Source: Micromonospora sp. LH3U1
GTDB taxonomy: Bacteria > Actinomycetota > Actinomycetes > Mycobacteriales > Micromonosporaceae
Length of the DNA stretch: 64,000 nt
Reading direction: 5' to 3'
NCBI RefSeq assembly: GCF_028475105.1
Contig: NZ_CP116936.1
Span: forward strand, 3,223,501-3,287,500
The position numbers were made by a program, and so were the translations under genes. Below the pieces are notes generated by a model. The model had not been told where the DNA came from, made no database searches, and worked only from the letters and a program-made list of their open reading frames with translations. Shown here in pieces: positions 1-7,954 of this stretch. Every line of letters starts with the position of its first letter. The stretch's first letter is position 1.

Positions 1-510
1 GAGCACCAACACGCGGAACGGCAACCGGGCCCGTACGCCGACCGCGAAGGTGCTGTAGCCCTCGAAGCTGCCGCCGAAGACGACATCGCGCAGCGTCGAG
101 TAGCGCAGCAGGTTCGCGACGTGCTCGCCGACCGCGTAGGGCACGGTGCCCTGGTGGGCGGCGTCGTACGACGGAGCCCGCAGCGAGACCCGCAGCAGCG
201 CGCCCCCGGCGGTGTACGGCGACAGCGCCAGCCCTTCGCCCTCGGTCCACGTCTCGCCGTAGCCGATCGCGTAACCGTCCACCGGGCCGGCGAACTCGAA
301 CACCACCCGGTCGTAGCAGTCGTGACGGCCGGTCCGTACATCGGCCAGCGGGGCATCGCTCAGCGAGCCGGCCGTCTTCTCCGCGCTGCCCCAGGTGATC
401 CCGCAGTACGGCGACCCGGTCGTGGTGCCCGCCGCGGTGCTGCTGCCCGCGCCGGCGACCAGCCCGGCGAGCACGACCGCCAACGCTGTCAGTGCGCTCC
501 TGATCCTCAT
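1..510 (-). CDS. Secreted AMIN-like domain protein, C-terminus cut by window edge
   Basis: The reading frame starts at an ATG at 510 with GGAGAAAC about 8 bases upstream, and runs off the left edge, so 170 codons are visible and the C-terminus is missing. Residues 1-25 form a signal peptide (charged MRIRSAL followed by an Ala/Val/Leu/Gly core). The mature part has the pattern of actinobacterial AMIN-like domains: RTGRHDCYDRVVFEF, then GPVDGY and, late, LRDVVFGGSFEGYSTFAVGV. Such domains are beta-sandwiches in secreted or lipoproteins, thought to act at the cell wall. No lipobox cysteine is clear. The role of this protein is not known. Confidence 0.8.
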   Translation of the reverse strand, partial: MRIRSALTALAVVLAGLVAGAGSSTAAGTTTGSPYCGITWGSAEKTAGSLSDAPLADVRTGRHDCYDRVVFEFAGPVDGYAIGYGETWTEGEGLALSPYTAGGALLRVSLRAPSYDAAHQGTVPYAVGEHVANLLRYSTLRDVVFGGSFEGYSTFAVGVRARLPFRVLVL

Positions 511-752
511 CGTGGTTTCTCCGTTCGATGGTCGGGGCCACGTCGCGGCGGCGCTGCCGGTGACCCTCTGCCGCTACCGTCGTCCTGCCTCGGCACGGGC
601 ACTTCGCTGCGGCGTAACCGCTGAGTAACAGCCGATGGTCTCCCCGGTATGACGCTTCCGCTATGCCGGACATCGACCGTCATCGTTCTAGCATTCACGT
701 AGATCAATGACCGGTGGCCGATGGTCGCCGGACGACCGCAGGGGAGTGCGTG

Positions 753-1928
753 ATGTTCCGACGACAACTGAGACGTATGGCGCTGGCCATGCTGGTGGCG
801 ACCCTGGCGGCAGCCGGGGTGCAGCTCACCACCGGCGCTCCGGCCGCCGCCGTGCGGACCGTCTACTACGACGCGAGCCGGACCGGCGAGTTCCGCACCA
901 ACTTCGACCAGGCGGCACAGATCTGGAACAGCCGGGTCAGCAACGTCCGGCTCCTGGCCGGCACCCCGGCGAGCATCACCATCACCGTCGACGACGGCTG
1001 GCCCCGGGCCCAGCCGACCGGCCTCGGCTCGGGCCGGATCTGGATGGGCCGCACGGCCGTCAACCAGGGGTACGACCGCACCCGGATCGCCACCCACGAA
1101 GTCGGTCACATCCTGGGCCTGCCGGACCGGCGCACCGGCCTCTGCACCGACCTGATGTCCGGCAGCAGCGCCCCGGTCTCCTGCCGCAACGCGAACCCCA
1201 GCTCGGCTGAGTCCAGCCGCGTGAACTCGCTGTTCGCCGGAAGCCTGGCCGCACCCGCCAGCACGACGTACACCTGGAACGACGACGGGGTCATCGGGCC
1301 GACGGTGGTCGGCGGCCGGGCGGCCACCGAGAACTACCCCTTCATGGTGTACGTCTCCGGCTGCACCGGCACCCTGATCAAGGGCAACTGGGCGGTCACC
1401 GCCAAGCACTGCTCTACGCCGTCCTCGGTGCGGGTGGGCAGCGTCAACCGCACCAGCGGCGGGACCGTGGTCCAGGTGACCCGCGCGGTCAACCACCCGA
1501 GTGTCGACGTCAAGCTGCTGCAACTGGCCAGTTCGGTCGCTTACGCCCCGGCCCCGATTCCCACCACCTCTGGCGCAGTCGGCACCGCCACCCGGATCAT
1601 CGGCTGGGGTCAGACCTGCGCGCGCCCGGGCTGCGGGTCGGCCCCGGCGGTGGCCAACGAACTGGACACGTCCATCGTGGCCGACAGCCGGTGCTCCGGC
1701 ATCAACGGCCCGTACGAGATCTGCACCAACAACACCAACGGCACCTCCGGCGCCTGCTACGGCGACTCGGGTGGGCCGCAGGTGCGCCGTGTCAACGGAG
1801 TGTGGAACCTGATCGGCGCGACCAGCCGGGCCGGCAACAACAACTCCACCTGCGCCACCGGCCCGTCCATCTACGTCGACCTGCCGTCGATCCGATCCTG
1901 GATCTCCACCCAGGTCGGCGGCATCTGA
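753..1928 (+). CDS. Secreted bifunctional protease: snapalysin (M7) fused to trypsin-like (S1) domain
   Basis: This is a 391-residue exported protein. The ATG at 753 follows GGGGAG; a GTG at 750 is an alternative. Residues 1-33 are a signal peptide. Residues about 34-163 match snapalysin, the small Streptomyces neutral metalloprotease. They contain HEVGHILGLPD (zinc ligands H115, H119 and D125, catalytic E116), the Met-turn LMSG, and the family C-terminal pattern with two cysteines. After a short linker a chymotrypsin-fold domain starts at VVGG (185-188), with catalytic H219 (VTAKHC), D252 and S339 (GDSGGP). Both active sites look complete, so this should be a two-headed extracellular protease. 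VVGG suggests that the serine protease part is activated by cleavage at its N-terminus, possibly by the attached metalloprotease; that is inference. Confidence 0.9.
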   Translation: MFRRQLRRMALAMLVATLAAAGVQLTTGAPAAAVRTVYYDASRTGEFRTNFDQAAQIWNSRVSNVRLLAGTPASITITVDDGWPRAQPTGLGSGRIWMGRTAVNQGYDRTRIATHEVGHILGLPDRRTGLCTDLMSGSSAPVSCRNANPSSAESSRVNSLFAGSLAAPASTTYTWNDDGVIGPTVVGGRAATENYPFMVYVSGCTGTLIKGNWAVTAKHCSTPSSVRVGSVNRTSGGTVVQVTRAVNHPSVDVKLLQLASSVAYAPAPIPTTSGAVGTATRIIGWGQTCARPGCGSAPAVANELDTSIVADSRCSGINGPYEICTNNTNGTSGACYGDSGGPQVRRVNGVWNLIGATSRAGNNNSTCATGPSIYVDLPSIRSWISTQVGGI

Positions 1929-1945
1929 CCAGAAGGGACAACACC

Positions 1946-1976
1946 GGCGGGGACGTGCGCAGGGCACGTCCCCGCC
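1946..1976. terminator. Rho-independent-type hairpin after the fusion protease
   Basis: A perfect 13-bp stem (1946-1958 with 1964-1976) with a 5-base GCAGG loop lies 18 bases after the stop codon. There is no U tract, as is usual in high-GC actinobacteria. Confidence 0.75.
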
Positions 1977-2051
1977 CGGGCGCGGCTGTGTCACCACGCG
2001 CTACCGCACTGCGGTACCGTGCGTGGCATATCGACACATCCGAGGTGGTCC

Positions 2052-2687
2052 ATGCCTGCCGTCGTCGCCCTCCTGCTGACCCTCGCCCTCGCGCCCACGC
2101 CGTCCCCATCGGCCACCTCGGGCCCGGTCGGTGACCTCCTCGGTGGCATCGGCCAGGTCGTCGACGACCTGCTGGGGGTCGGTGGCACACGGAGCGCGGC
2201 TCCGACGCCGACGGTGACTCCCACCCCGGCGTCCACGCCATCGGCCACCGGCCAACCCGGCCCGGTGGCCCCCATTGCCACCCCCGGGCCCGCTGGGTCG
2301 TCGACCGGTGTCCAGGCCCCGGCGGCACCCGATCGCCCCGCCGGTGGCGGAGGCACGGGCGCCCGTGAGGCCGCCGTGCCACGGCGCAACGGTGACGCCC
2401 CCGCTCCGGTCGCCCCACCGACGTTGGGCGACCCCGGTCGCGACGGCTGGCCGCCCGCGTACTACCTGCTGGTCGCGGGTGCGCTCGGGGTCCTGGCGCT
2501 GCTGCTTCTGCGGCGCCGCCCGGCGGGCCTCGCCGCCGCGCCGACTCCCGCGCCGGCTCCCACTCCCGAGCCGGATCCCGGTCCCGCACCGGACAATGTC
2601 AGCCGCCTCCCGACCAACCTCAACGCCATCTACGAATTGGGCCGGCTGGACGAGCGGCTCGACCGGGAGCGTGGCCGCAGAACGTGA
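2052..2687 (+). CDS. Pro/Thr/Ala-rich single-pass membrane protein
   Basis: The ATG at 2052 follows GAGGTGG and gives 211 residues. A short N-terminal hydrophobic segment (PAVVALLLTLALAPT) looks like a signal peptide. It is followed by a low-complexity, probably extracytoplasmic region rich in Pro, Thr, Ala and Gly, and then by one strong transmembrane helix (YYLLVAGALGVLALLLL) with RRR on its inner side. A charged tail ends in LDERLDRERGRR. I recognise no catalytic domain; a wall-spanning stalk or anchor is the simplest reading. Its stop is 10 bases from the stop of the convergent DUF3152 gene. Confidence 0.7.
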   Translation: MPAVVALLLTLALAPTPSPSATSGPVGDLLGGIGQVVDDLLGVGGTRSAAPTPTVTPTPASTPSATGQPGPVAPIATPGPAGSSTGVQAPAAPDRPAGGGGTGAREAAVPRRNGDAPAPVAPPTLGDPGRDGWPPAYYLLVAGALGVLALLLLRRRPAGLAAAPTPAPAPTPEPDPGPAPDNVSRLPTNLNAIYELGRLDERLDRERGRRT

Positions 2688-2697
2688 GGCATGGTGC

Positions 2698-3543
2698 TCA
2701 ACCCGCCAAGTAGGCACCTTCCGGCCCCGGGATCTCGTCGCGGTACGCCCCGACGGGTCCGCTGTAGCGACCCTTGTCATCCGGGTACGGCCAGGCGTTC
2801 GCGGTGCAGCCGTGCAGGCCCAGCGTCTGCTGCTGCATCACCGGCGCCGGCCGGCCCCGCCCCGGGCACCGCTCGTGGCCGAACCCGAGCCGGTGCCCCA
2901 CCTCGTGGGTGACCACGTACTGCCGGTAGGTGGCCAGGCTCGCGCCGTAGCCAGGAACGCCCTTGACCCAGCGCGCCACGTTGAGCACCACCCGGTCGCC
3001 GTTGCGACACGAGGTGTAGCCGTCCGGCACGTCCTGGCAGAGCGTGTCGCGGGTGCCGGGGGTCGCCAGGTAGATGGTGAAGTCGGTCGCTTCGTCGGCA
3101 CCCACCCGCCGCAGCCGCCACATCCCGCCGGCCGTCCACCCGCGTCGGTCGTTCAACGTCGCGGAGACCGCCGTGGCGATGTCGCCCGCCGGCAGGCCCT
3201 GGATGTCGCGCTCCACGGCGACCCGGTACCGCAGCAACCGACCCCCGGTCGCGCGTCCGGGTGCGGCCTCGGCGGGCGCCACTGACCAGCGGTTGCCGCC
3301 GGTCCGGGGGTAACTGATCGGGATCGCCGGCACGGAACTGGACGCGACCTCGGCGTTCCCGGCGACTCCGGTCGGCCGACCGGACGTGGTCGCTGCGGGA
3401 GGCGCGTCGGGCGACGGTCCGGCTGTGCCGGGATCGGTCGGAGGTTGCCCGGCGGCTGGCAGCCCGCATCCGGTGAGCAGCGCCACCGCCAGCAGCAAGG
3501 CCGCTGAGGCGGAACGCCGCCGGCGAGTAACCTTCGTCGACAT
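2698..3543 (-). CDS. DUF3152 lipoprotein with metzincin-like zinc motif
   Basis: The ATG at 3543 follows GGGGAGAG; the product has 281 residues. The N-terminus carries RRRR, a hydrophobic core and the lipobox LTGC (C26), so it is expected to be a membrane-anchored lipoprotein. After a Pro/Ala/Thr linker the DUF3152 domain contains HEVGHRLGFGH (H213, E214, H217, H223), an exact HExxHxxGxxH metzincin signature, and a downstream Met (PVMQQQ) that could form the Met-turn. DUF3152 proteins are common in actinobacteria and are thought to be metallopeptidases, but no substrate is known. The gene is divergent from the sigma factor at 3681. Confidence 0.85.
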   Translation of the reverse strand: MSTKVTRRRRSASAALLLAVALLTGCGLPAAGQPPTDPGTAGPSPDAPPAATTSGRPTGVAGNAEVASSSVPAIPISYPRTGGNRWSVAPAEAAPGRATGGRLLRYRVAVERDIQGLPAGDIATAVSATLNDRRGWTAGGMWRLRRVGADEATDFTIYLATPGTRDTLCQDVPDGYTSCRNGDRVVLNVARWVKGVPGYGASLATYRQYVVTHEVGHRLGFGHERCPGRGRPAPVMQQQTLGLHGCTANAWPYPDDKGRYSGPVGAYRDEIPGPEGAYLAG

Positions 3544-3603
3544 GTCTCTCCCCTCGTGCGTCGCTCGGTGGCGGCGCGGAGGAGAGGACGGGTGACCGAG
3601 CCG

Positions 3604-3634
3604 AAAAGTTGATGTGACCAGGGCTCAACCTTTT
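3604..3634. promoter_or_regulatory. Imperfect inverted repeat between divergent DUF3152 and sigma genes
   Basis: AAAAGTTGA and TCAACCTTTT face each other across 12 bases in the shared promoter region; the arms differ by one inserted base. This may be an operator or part of an autoregulated ECF promoter. The assignment rests on position alone. Confidence 0.35.
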
Positions 3635-3680
3635 GCCGTCCTCGCCCGTCCTTGACGCTGTGGAACGGGGAGGGTGCACG

Positions 3681-4181
3681 GTGGCGCGCGGTGACGCGGA
3701 GTTCGTCGAGTTCGCGCGGGCGGCGTCCGCGCGACTGGTGCATGCCGCGTTCCTGATGACCGGCGACCACCACCAGGCCGAGGACGCCGCACAGACCGCC
3801 CTGGTCCGCACCTACGCGTCGTGGTCCCGGATCCACGACGACGACGCCTACGGGTACGCCCGCCGCACCCTGGTCAACCACCTGGTCGACGGGTGGCGGC
3901 GGCCGATGCGGGAGTATCCGACCGAGGAGGTCCCCGAGCAGCGGCGCGGCGACGTGGCCGACGAGGTGGCCACCCGGCGCTGGTTGATCACCATCCTCGG
4001 TGCGCTCAGCCCTCGCGAGCGGGCCATCGTCGTGCTGCGCTACTACTTCGACCTGCCGGAGTCGCAGGTGGCCCGGGAACTCGCCGTATCCGTGGGCACG
4101 GTCAAGAGCACCAGCTCGCGAGCCCTGGAAAAGCTGCGCACCGTCGCTCCAGGGACGGTCGACAAGGAGGCGCACCGATGA
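3681..4181 (+). CDS. SigE-family ECF RNA polymerase sigma factor
   Basis: The GTG at 3681 was chosen because GGGGAGGG sits about 8 bases upstream; it gives 166 residues, normal for SigE-type ECF factors of Streptomyces and Micromonospora. Region 2 is residues 8-75 (AEDAAQTALVRTYASW, then YARRTLVNHLVDGWRR). Region 4 is 105-152, with the helix-turn-helix at PESQVARELAVSVGTVKS. It should direct RNA polymerase to a small stress or envelope regulon. Its stop overlaps the next start (ATGA), so it is translationally coupled to the membrane protein at 4178, its likely regulator. It is divergent from the DUF3152 lipoprotein, a plausible target. Confidence 0.9.
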   Translation: MARGDAEFVEFARAASARLVHAAFLMTGDHHQAEDAAQTALVRTYASWSRIHDDDAYGYARRTLVNHLVDGWRRPMREYPTEEVPEQRRGDVADEVATRRWLITILGALSPRERAIVVLRYYFDLPESQVARELAVSVGTVKSTSSRALEKLRTVAPGTVDKEAHR

Positions 4182-4930
4182 GCGAGCTGGACCGGCTCCG
4201 CCACGCCATGCGGGCGACCGAGCGCCCCGACGCCACGCTCGACCTGGCCACCGTCATGCGCGAGGGGCGGCGGTTGCGTACCCGTCGACGGGTCGCCGGA
4301 GCCGGGGCGGCGACGCTCGCGGTCGGGCTGGCCGCCGTCGTGGTGGCGGTCGGCGTCCGGCCAGGTGATCCTTCGACGGACGAGCGTCCACCCCCGGTCG
4401 CCGTCGCTCCGCCAACGGCCGGTGCCTCGCCCACGGCGCCGAAGTCGCTGCGGCCTACGTCACCGCCGGGGACGACCCACGACGTGACGCCCCCGAAGCC
4501 CCAGGGTCAGGTGATCGACAGCGGGGTGCGGCACGGCACCGACCAGCGGGTGTACTACATCGTCGGGGTGTCGGTGCCCGGCCAGCCCACAGTGACCATC
4601 GGGCTGGCCGCCGGTCGCCGCGCCCCGGACGGCACGCTGACCACGGACATCCTGGTCAACGCCGTCGAGGGGGCTGACCGCGGTCCCGGGTTCCACGAGA
4701 TCGGCTACGACCAGCGCTCATCGGCCGCGCCGGTGCCCACCTTCGGCTACTTCGTCGGCCCCGCCCAGCGGATCATCGGCACCGTGGACGGTCGGAAGGT
4801 CGATGCCCAGCTGGCCCGATGGAGTGTCGACAAGAAGGTGGTGATCTTCTGGTTCGACCCAGCCGAGTTGACCCCGGGGGAGCGGCTCGACGGCATCGTC
4901 GCCAACAACGGCAGCGGCCGCCGACTCTGA
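4178..4930 (+). CDS. Membrane partner of the ECF sigma factor, probable anti-sigma-type protein
   Basis: The ATG at 4178 overlaps the sigma factor stop by four bases. The product is 250 residues: a cytoplasmic N-terminal segment (1-38) rich in Arg, one transmembrane helix (about 39-60), a Pro/Thr-rich linker and an outside domain of about 150 residues (GQVIDSGVRHGTDQRVYY onwards). This layout and the coupling fit the membrane proteins that accompany SigE-type sigma factors in Micromonosporaceae. The N-terminal part lacks the zinc anti-sigma HxxxCxxC motif, so anti-sigma activity is inferred from context only. Confidence 0.7.
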   Translation: MSELDRLRHAMRATERPDATLDLATVMREGRRLRTRRRVAGAGAATLAVGLAAVVVAVGVRPGDPSTDERPPPVAVAPPTAGASPTAPKSLRPTSPPGTTHDVTPPKPQGQVIDSGVRHGTDQRVYYIVGVSVPGQPTVTIGLAAGRRAPDGTLTTDILVNAVEGADRGPGFHEIGYDQRSSAAPVPTFGYFVGPAQRIIGTVDGRKVDAQLARWSVDKKVVIFWFDPAELTPGERLDGIVANNGSGRRL

Positions 4931-4974
4931 CGAGCGGGCGGCTGATCACTCAGGCTTGGTCGGCCACTGGTCGT

Positions 4975-7827
4975 TCAGGCAGGGTCGGCCAGCTGGCGCT
5001 CGATGGTCACGGTCGTCCCCTCAGCGGTGGAGACCAGCCGTACGTCGCCGTAGGCGTTCATCAGCAGCGCACCGCGTCCCCGGTCCATGGCCGGTCGGCG
5101 GTCCCGCCAGGTGCCGAAGTCCCGTACCGAGATCCGGATCAGGCCACCGCCCACCTGGACCCGCAGGTGCACCTCCGGGCGGCTGGGCCGCTGCGCGTGC
5201 TCGACGGCGTTGTTCATCGCCTCGGACGCGGCGAGTAGCAGATCCTCCAGCAGATCCGGGTCGAGGTCGCCCAGCGTCAGCCGGACATCCCGCCGCATCG
5301 CCGCCGCCGAGGTGGGTGCGGAGGGGTACGTCCATCCGGCGTCCAGGATGTCTCCCAATCCGTCCGGGTCGGCCACGGTCTCCGCGACCACGGACGCGTC
5401 GCCGACGGGCTCGACCGCCGAAGCCGGCGCGACGGCGGTGACCGCGGCGGGTCGCGCCGACGCCGCTGCGACGTTGACCGCCGGTGAGGTGGCATCGGCG
5501 GCCGGGTCGCTGCGGTCGCGGGCCCGCCGGATGGCGGCCCGGATCCGGGCGATCAGGTCGGCCGCCGCGAACGGCTTCACCAGGTAGTCGTCGGCGCCCA
5601 GGCTCAGGCCCTCCACGCTGGCCTCCCCACCGGCGCGGGCGGAGAGCACCAGCACCGGCAGCACCCGCGTCGCCGGGTCCGCGCGCAGCCGGCGTACCAG
5701 GTCGAAGCCGTCCAGCACCGGCATCATCACGTCGGTGAGGACCAGGTCCGGCAGGTCCCGGCGGATCTCGTCGAGGGCCTGCCGGCCGTCGGTGACGGCC
5801 CGCACCCGCCAGCCCTGCCCGGTGAGCAGTCGGCTGAGGTACGCCCGCATGTCGGTGTTGTCGTCGGCGACCAGGATTCGTGCCCCGGACAGCTCATCCC
5901 TGGCCAGCGCGGACGCGCGGTCGGGCTCGGTCAGGCTGCCGCCCGGCTCGGTGAGCCAGCCCATCGCCTCCTCGACAGCGGCGCGGGCCGCGTCTCCCCG
6001 CCCGTCCGGCGACGGCCCGGTCACCGCCGTGCGGCGCGCCGCCGACCAGGACAGCGCCACGGTGAACGTGGTGCCGACGCCCACTCGGCTCGCCACCCGG
6101 ACCTCCCCGCCCTCCAGGCGGGCCAACTCGTGCACCAGCGCCAGGCCGATGCCCGTGCCCTCGTGGCTGCGCGAGCGGGCGCCCCGCACCCGGTGGAAGC
6201 GTTCGAAGAGTTTCGGCAGGTCCCGTTCGGCGATGCCGATGCCGGTGTCCGCGACGGTGAGGCGTACCTCCTCGTCGTCGGCGTCCAGGGTGACCCGGAT
6301 GCGGCCGATGAACGTGTACTTGAGGGCGTTGGACAGCAGGTTCGTGACGATGCGTTCCCAGTTGACCGGGTCGACAGTGACCGGCCGGGGCAGCGGCGGG
6401 CAGATCACCTCGAGAGTCAGCCCGGCCCGCTCGACGGCGGCCCGGAACACGCCGGCGAGCTCGGCCGTGAGCGCGGCCAGGTCGACCACGCGGGCGTCGC
6501 TGCGGGCCCGCCCGGCCTCCAGGCTGGAGAAGGTGAGCAGGCTGTTGACCAGGGTTAACAGCCGGGTGGCGTTCCGCCAGGCGGCCTCCATCCGTTCCCG
6601 CTGCACCGGTGCCAACGGCGCGGTGGCGTCGGCGAGGGCGTCGGTCAGCGGGCCGAGGATGAGAGTCAACGGGGTGCGGAACTCGTGGCTGACGTTGGCG
6701 AAGAAGTCGGTCTTCACCCGGTCCAGTTCGGCCAACGCCTCGACCCGGCGGCGCTCCTCCTCGTACTCCTGGGCGTTGCGCAGCGCCATGGAGATCTGCT
6801 GGGCCAGGAGTTGGTCGAAGGCCCGGTACGCCTCGTCGAGCCCTCGGCTGGGGCTGACCCCCGCCAGTAGGACGCCAAGCGGTTGATTCTCGTCGCCCGA
6901 GGGCAGCGGCAGCGCCAGCGCGGTGCGGACCAGGTCGTCCCACGGGCCGGCGGGCAGTGGCAGCCGGTCGGCGACGTCGGTCACCTGGGCGGGCCGACCC
7001 TCGGCGGCGTCCGGCAGCCCCCAGGCGTACGCGGCCGGGCCCGGGTCGCCCAGCTCGACGGTGTGCGGCAGTGCTCCCGCGTGCCCCTGGTCGCCGCCGG
7101 TGCAGGCGACCCGCCGCAGCACCGCGCCGTCGCGCAGGTAGATGGCGGCGAACGGCACGTCCAGCGGATGGCCCACGATCACGTCGATCAGCCGGGCGCC
7201 GGTGGCGTCCACGTCGACGGTGCGACCGTCGCCGAGAACGGACAGGTCGCGCAGCAGGCGCAGTCGGCGTTCGCCGACCACCTGCTCGGTGACCTCACTG
7301 CACACGGCGAGTACGCCGACGGTGCGACCGTCGTCGTCGCGGGCCGGGGCGTGCGAGACGCTGAAGTATGCCTCCTCGCGGTAGCCGGTCCGCTCCAGCA
7401 GCAGCCGTAGGGCGGGGACCCAGCTGGCCACCCCGGTCGCCATGGCCTGCTGGATCAGCGGGGCCAGCACGTCCCAGCCCTCCGCCAGAGTCACCCGCAC
7501 GTCGGCACCGAGTGCGGCCGGGTGCTTGTCGCCGATCAGCGCGGAGTATGCGTCGTTGTAGAGCTGGGAGAAGCTTTCACCCCAGAGCAGCAGCATGGGG
7601 TACCGGGAGGAGAGCACCACCCGGACCGCGGCGCACAGGCTCTGCGACCATCCGGTCACCGGACCGAGCGGCGTACGGGCCCAGTCGAGTTCCGCCATCA
7701 GCCGGCCGGTGTCGCCGCCGCCGCTGAACAGGTTGGCGCTGGGTGGTGTCACGCTCGACCCGGCCCCATCGCAAGCCCCCGTTCCGGGCCCGATGACCCC
7801 TGCTGCATTACCTACCCATCCTGACAC
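4975..7827 (-). CDS. Hybrid histidine kinase: PAS-GAF-HisKA-HATPase-REC plus C-terminal RsbW-like ATPase
   Basis: The GTG at 7827 has AGGTGAG upstream; the product is 950 residues. Order of domains: a PAS-like sensor (about 35-185, starting with FSGGGDTGRLM), a GAF-like domain (200-350), HisKA with phospho-acceptor H381 in NVSHEFRTPL, HATPase_c (475-595, N box NLLSNALKYT, G1 DTGIGI, G2 GTGIGLAL), a receiver (650-765; acceptor D699 in TDVMMP, K751 in VKPF), an Ala/Pro/Val linker, and a second GHKL ATPase (840-945; N box ASEAMNNAVEHA, then RGRGALLM) of the serine-kinase/anti-sigma type. There are no membrane segments, so it is cytoplasmic. All key residues are present. The last domain suggests that phosphorelay input is passed to a partner-switching sigma control system. 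No separate response regulator is adjacent. Confidence 0.9.
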   Translation of the reverse strand: MSGWVGNAAGVIGPGTGACDGAGSSVTPPSANLFSGGGDTGRLMAELDWARTPLGPVTGWSQSLCAAVRVVLSSRYPMLLLWGESFSQLYNDAYSALIGDKHPAALGADVRVTLAEGWDVLAPLIQQAMATGVASWVPALRLLLERTGYREEAYFSVSHAPARDDDGRTVGVLAVCSEVTEQVVGERRLRLLRDLSVLGDGRTVDVDATGARLIDVIVGHPLDVPFAAIYLRDGAVLRRVACTGGDQGHAGALPHTVELGDPGPAAYAWGLPDAAEGRPAQVTDVADRLPLPAGPWDDLVRTALALPLPSGDENQPLGVLLAGVSPSRGLDEAYRAFDQLLAQQISMALRNAQEYEEERRRVEALAELDRVKTDFFANVSHEFRTPLTLILGPLTDALADATAPLAPVQRERMEAAWRNATRLLTLVNSLLTFSSLEAGRARSDARVVDLAALTAELAGVFRAAVERAGLTLEVICPPLPRPVTVDPVNWERIVTNLLSNALKYTFIGRIRVTLDADDEEVRLTVADTGIGIAERDLPKLFERFHRVRGARSRSHEGTGIGLALVHELARLEGGEVRVASRVGVGTTFTVALSWSAARRTAVTGPSPDGRGDAARAAVEEAMGWLTEPGGSLTEPDRASALARDELSGARILVADDNTDMRAYLSRLLTGQGWRVRAVTDGRQALDEIRRDLPDLVLTDVMMPVLDGFDLVRRLRADPATRVLPVLVLSARAGGEASVEGLSLGADDYLVKPFAAADLIARIRAAIRRARDRSDPAADATSPAVNVAAASARPAAVTAVAPASAVEPVGDASVVAETVADPDGLGDILDAGWTYPSAPTSAAAMRRDVRLTLGDLDPDLLEDLLLAASEAMNNAVEHAQRPSRPEVHLRVQVGGGLIRISVRDFGTWRDRRPAMDRGRGALLMNAYGDVRLVSTAEGTTVTIERQLADPA

Positions 7828-7954
7828 CTCTACTCACCTGTGCCGCCGCCGGTACCCACCGTCGAACCGGTGATGGTTCAGGACGAACGACTGATGCTCA
7901 AGACATTGATATCTGTAAGTCTCGCGGGTATCTCTCCAACCCCGAGGAGCCCCC

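Noticed and set aside
507..1997. A 496-codon open frame on the minus strand over the fusion protease
   Set aside because: It is Gly/Arg/Ala/Val-rich with no domain, has no ribosome-binding site, and lies opposite a gene with two clear active sites.
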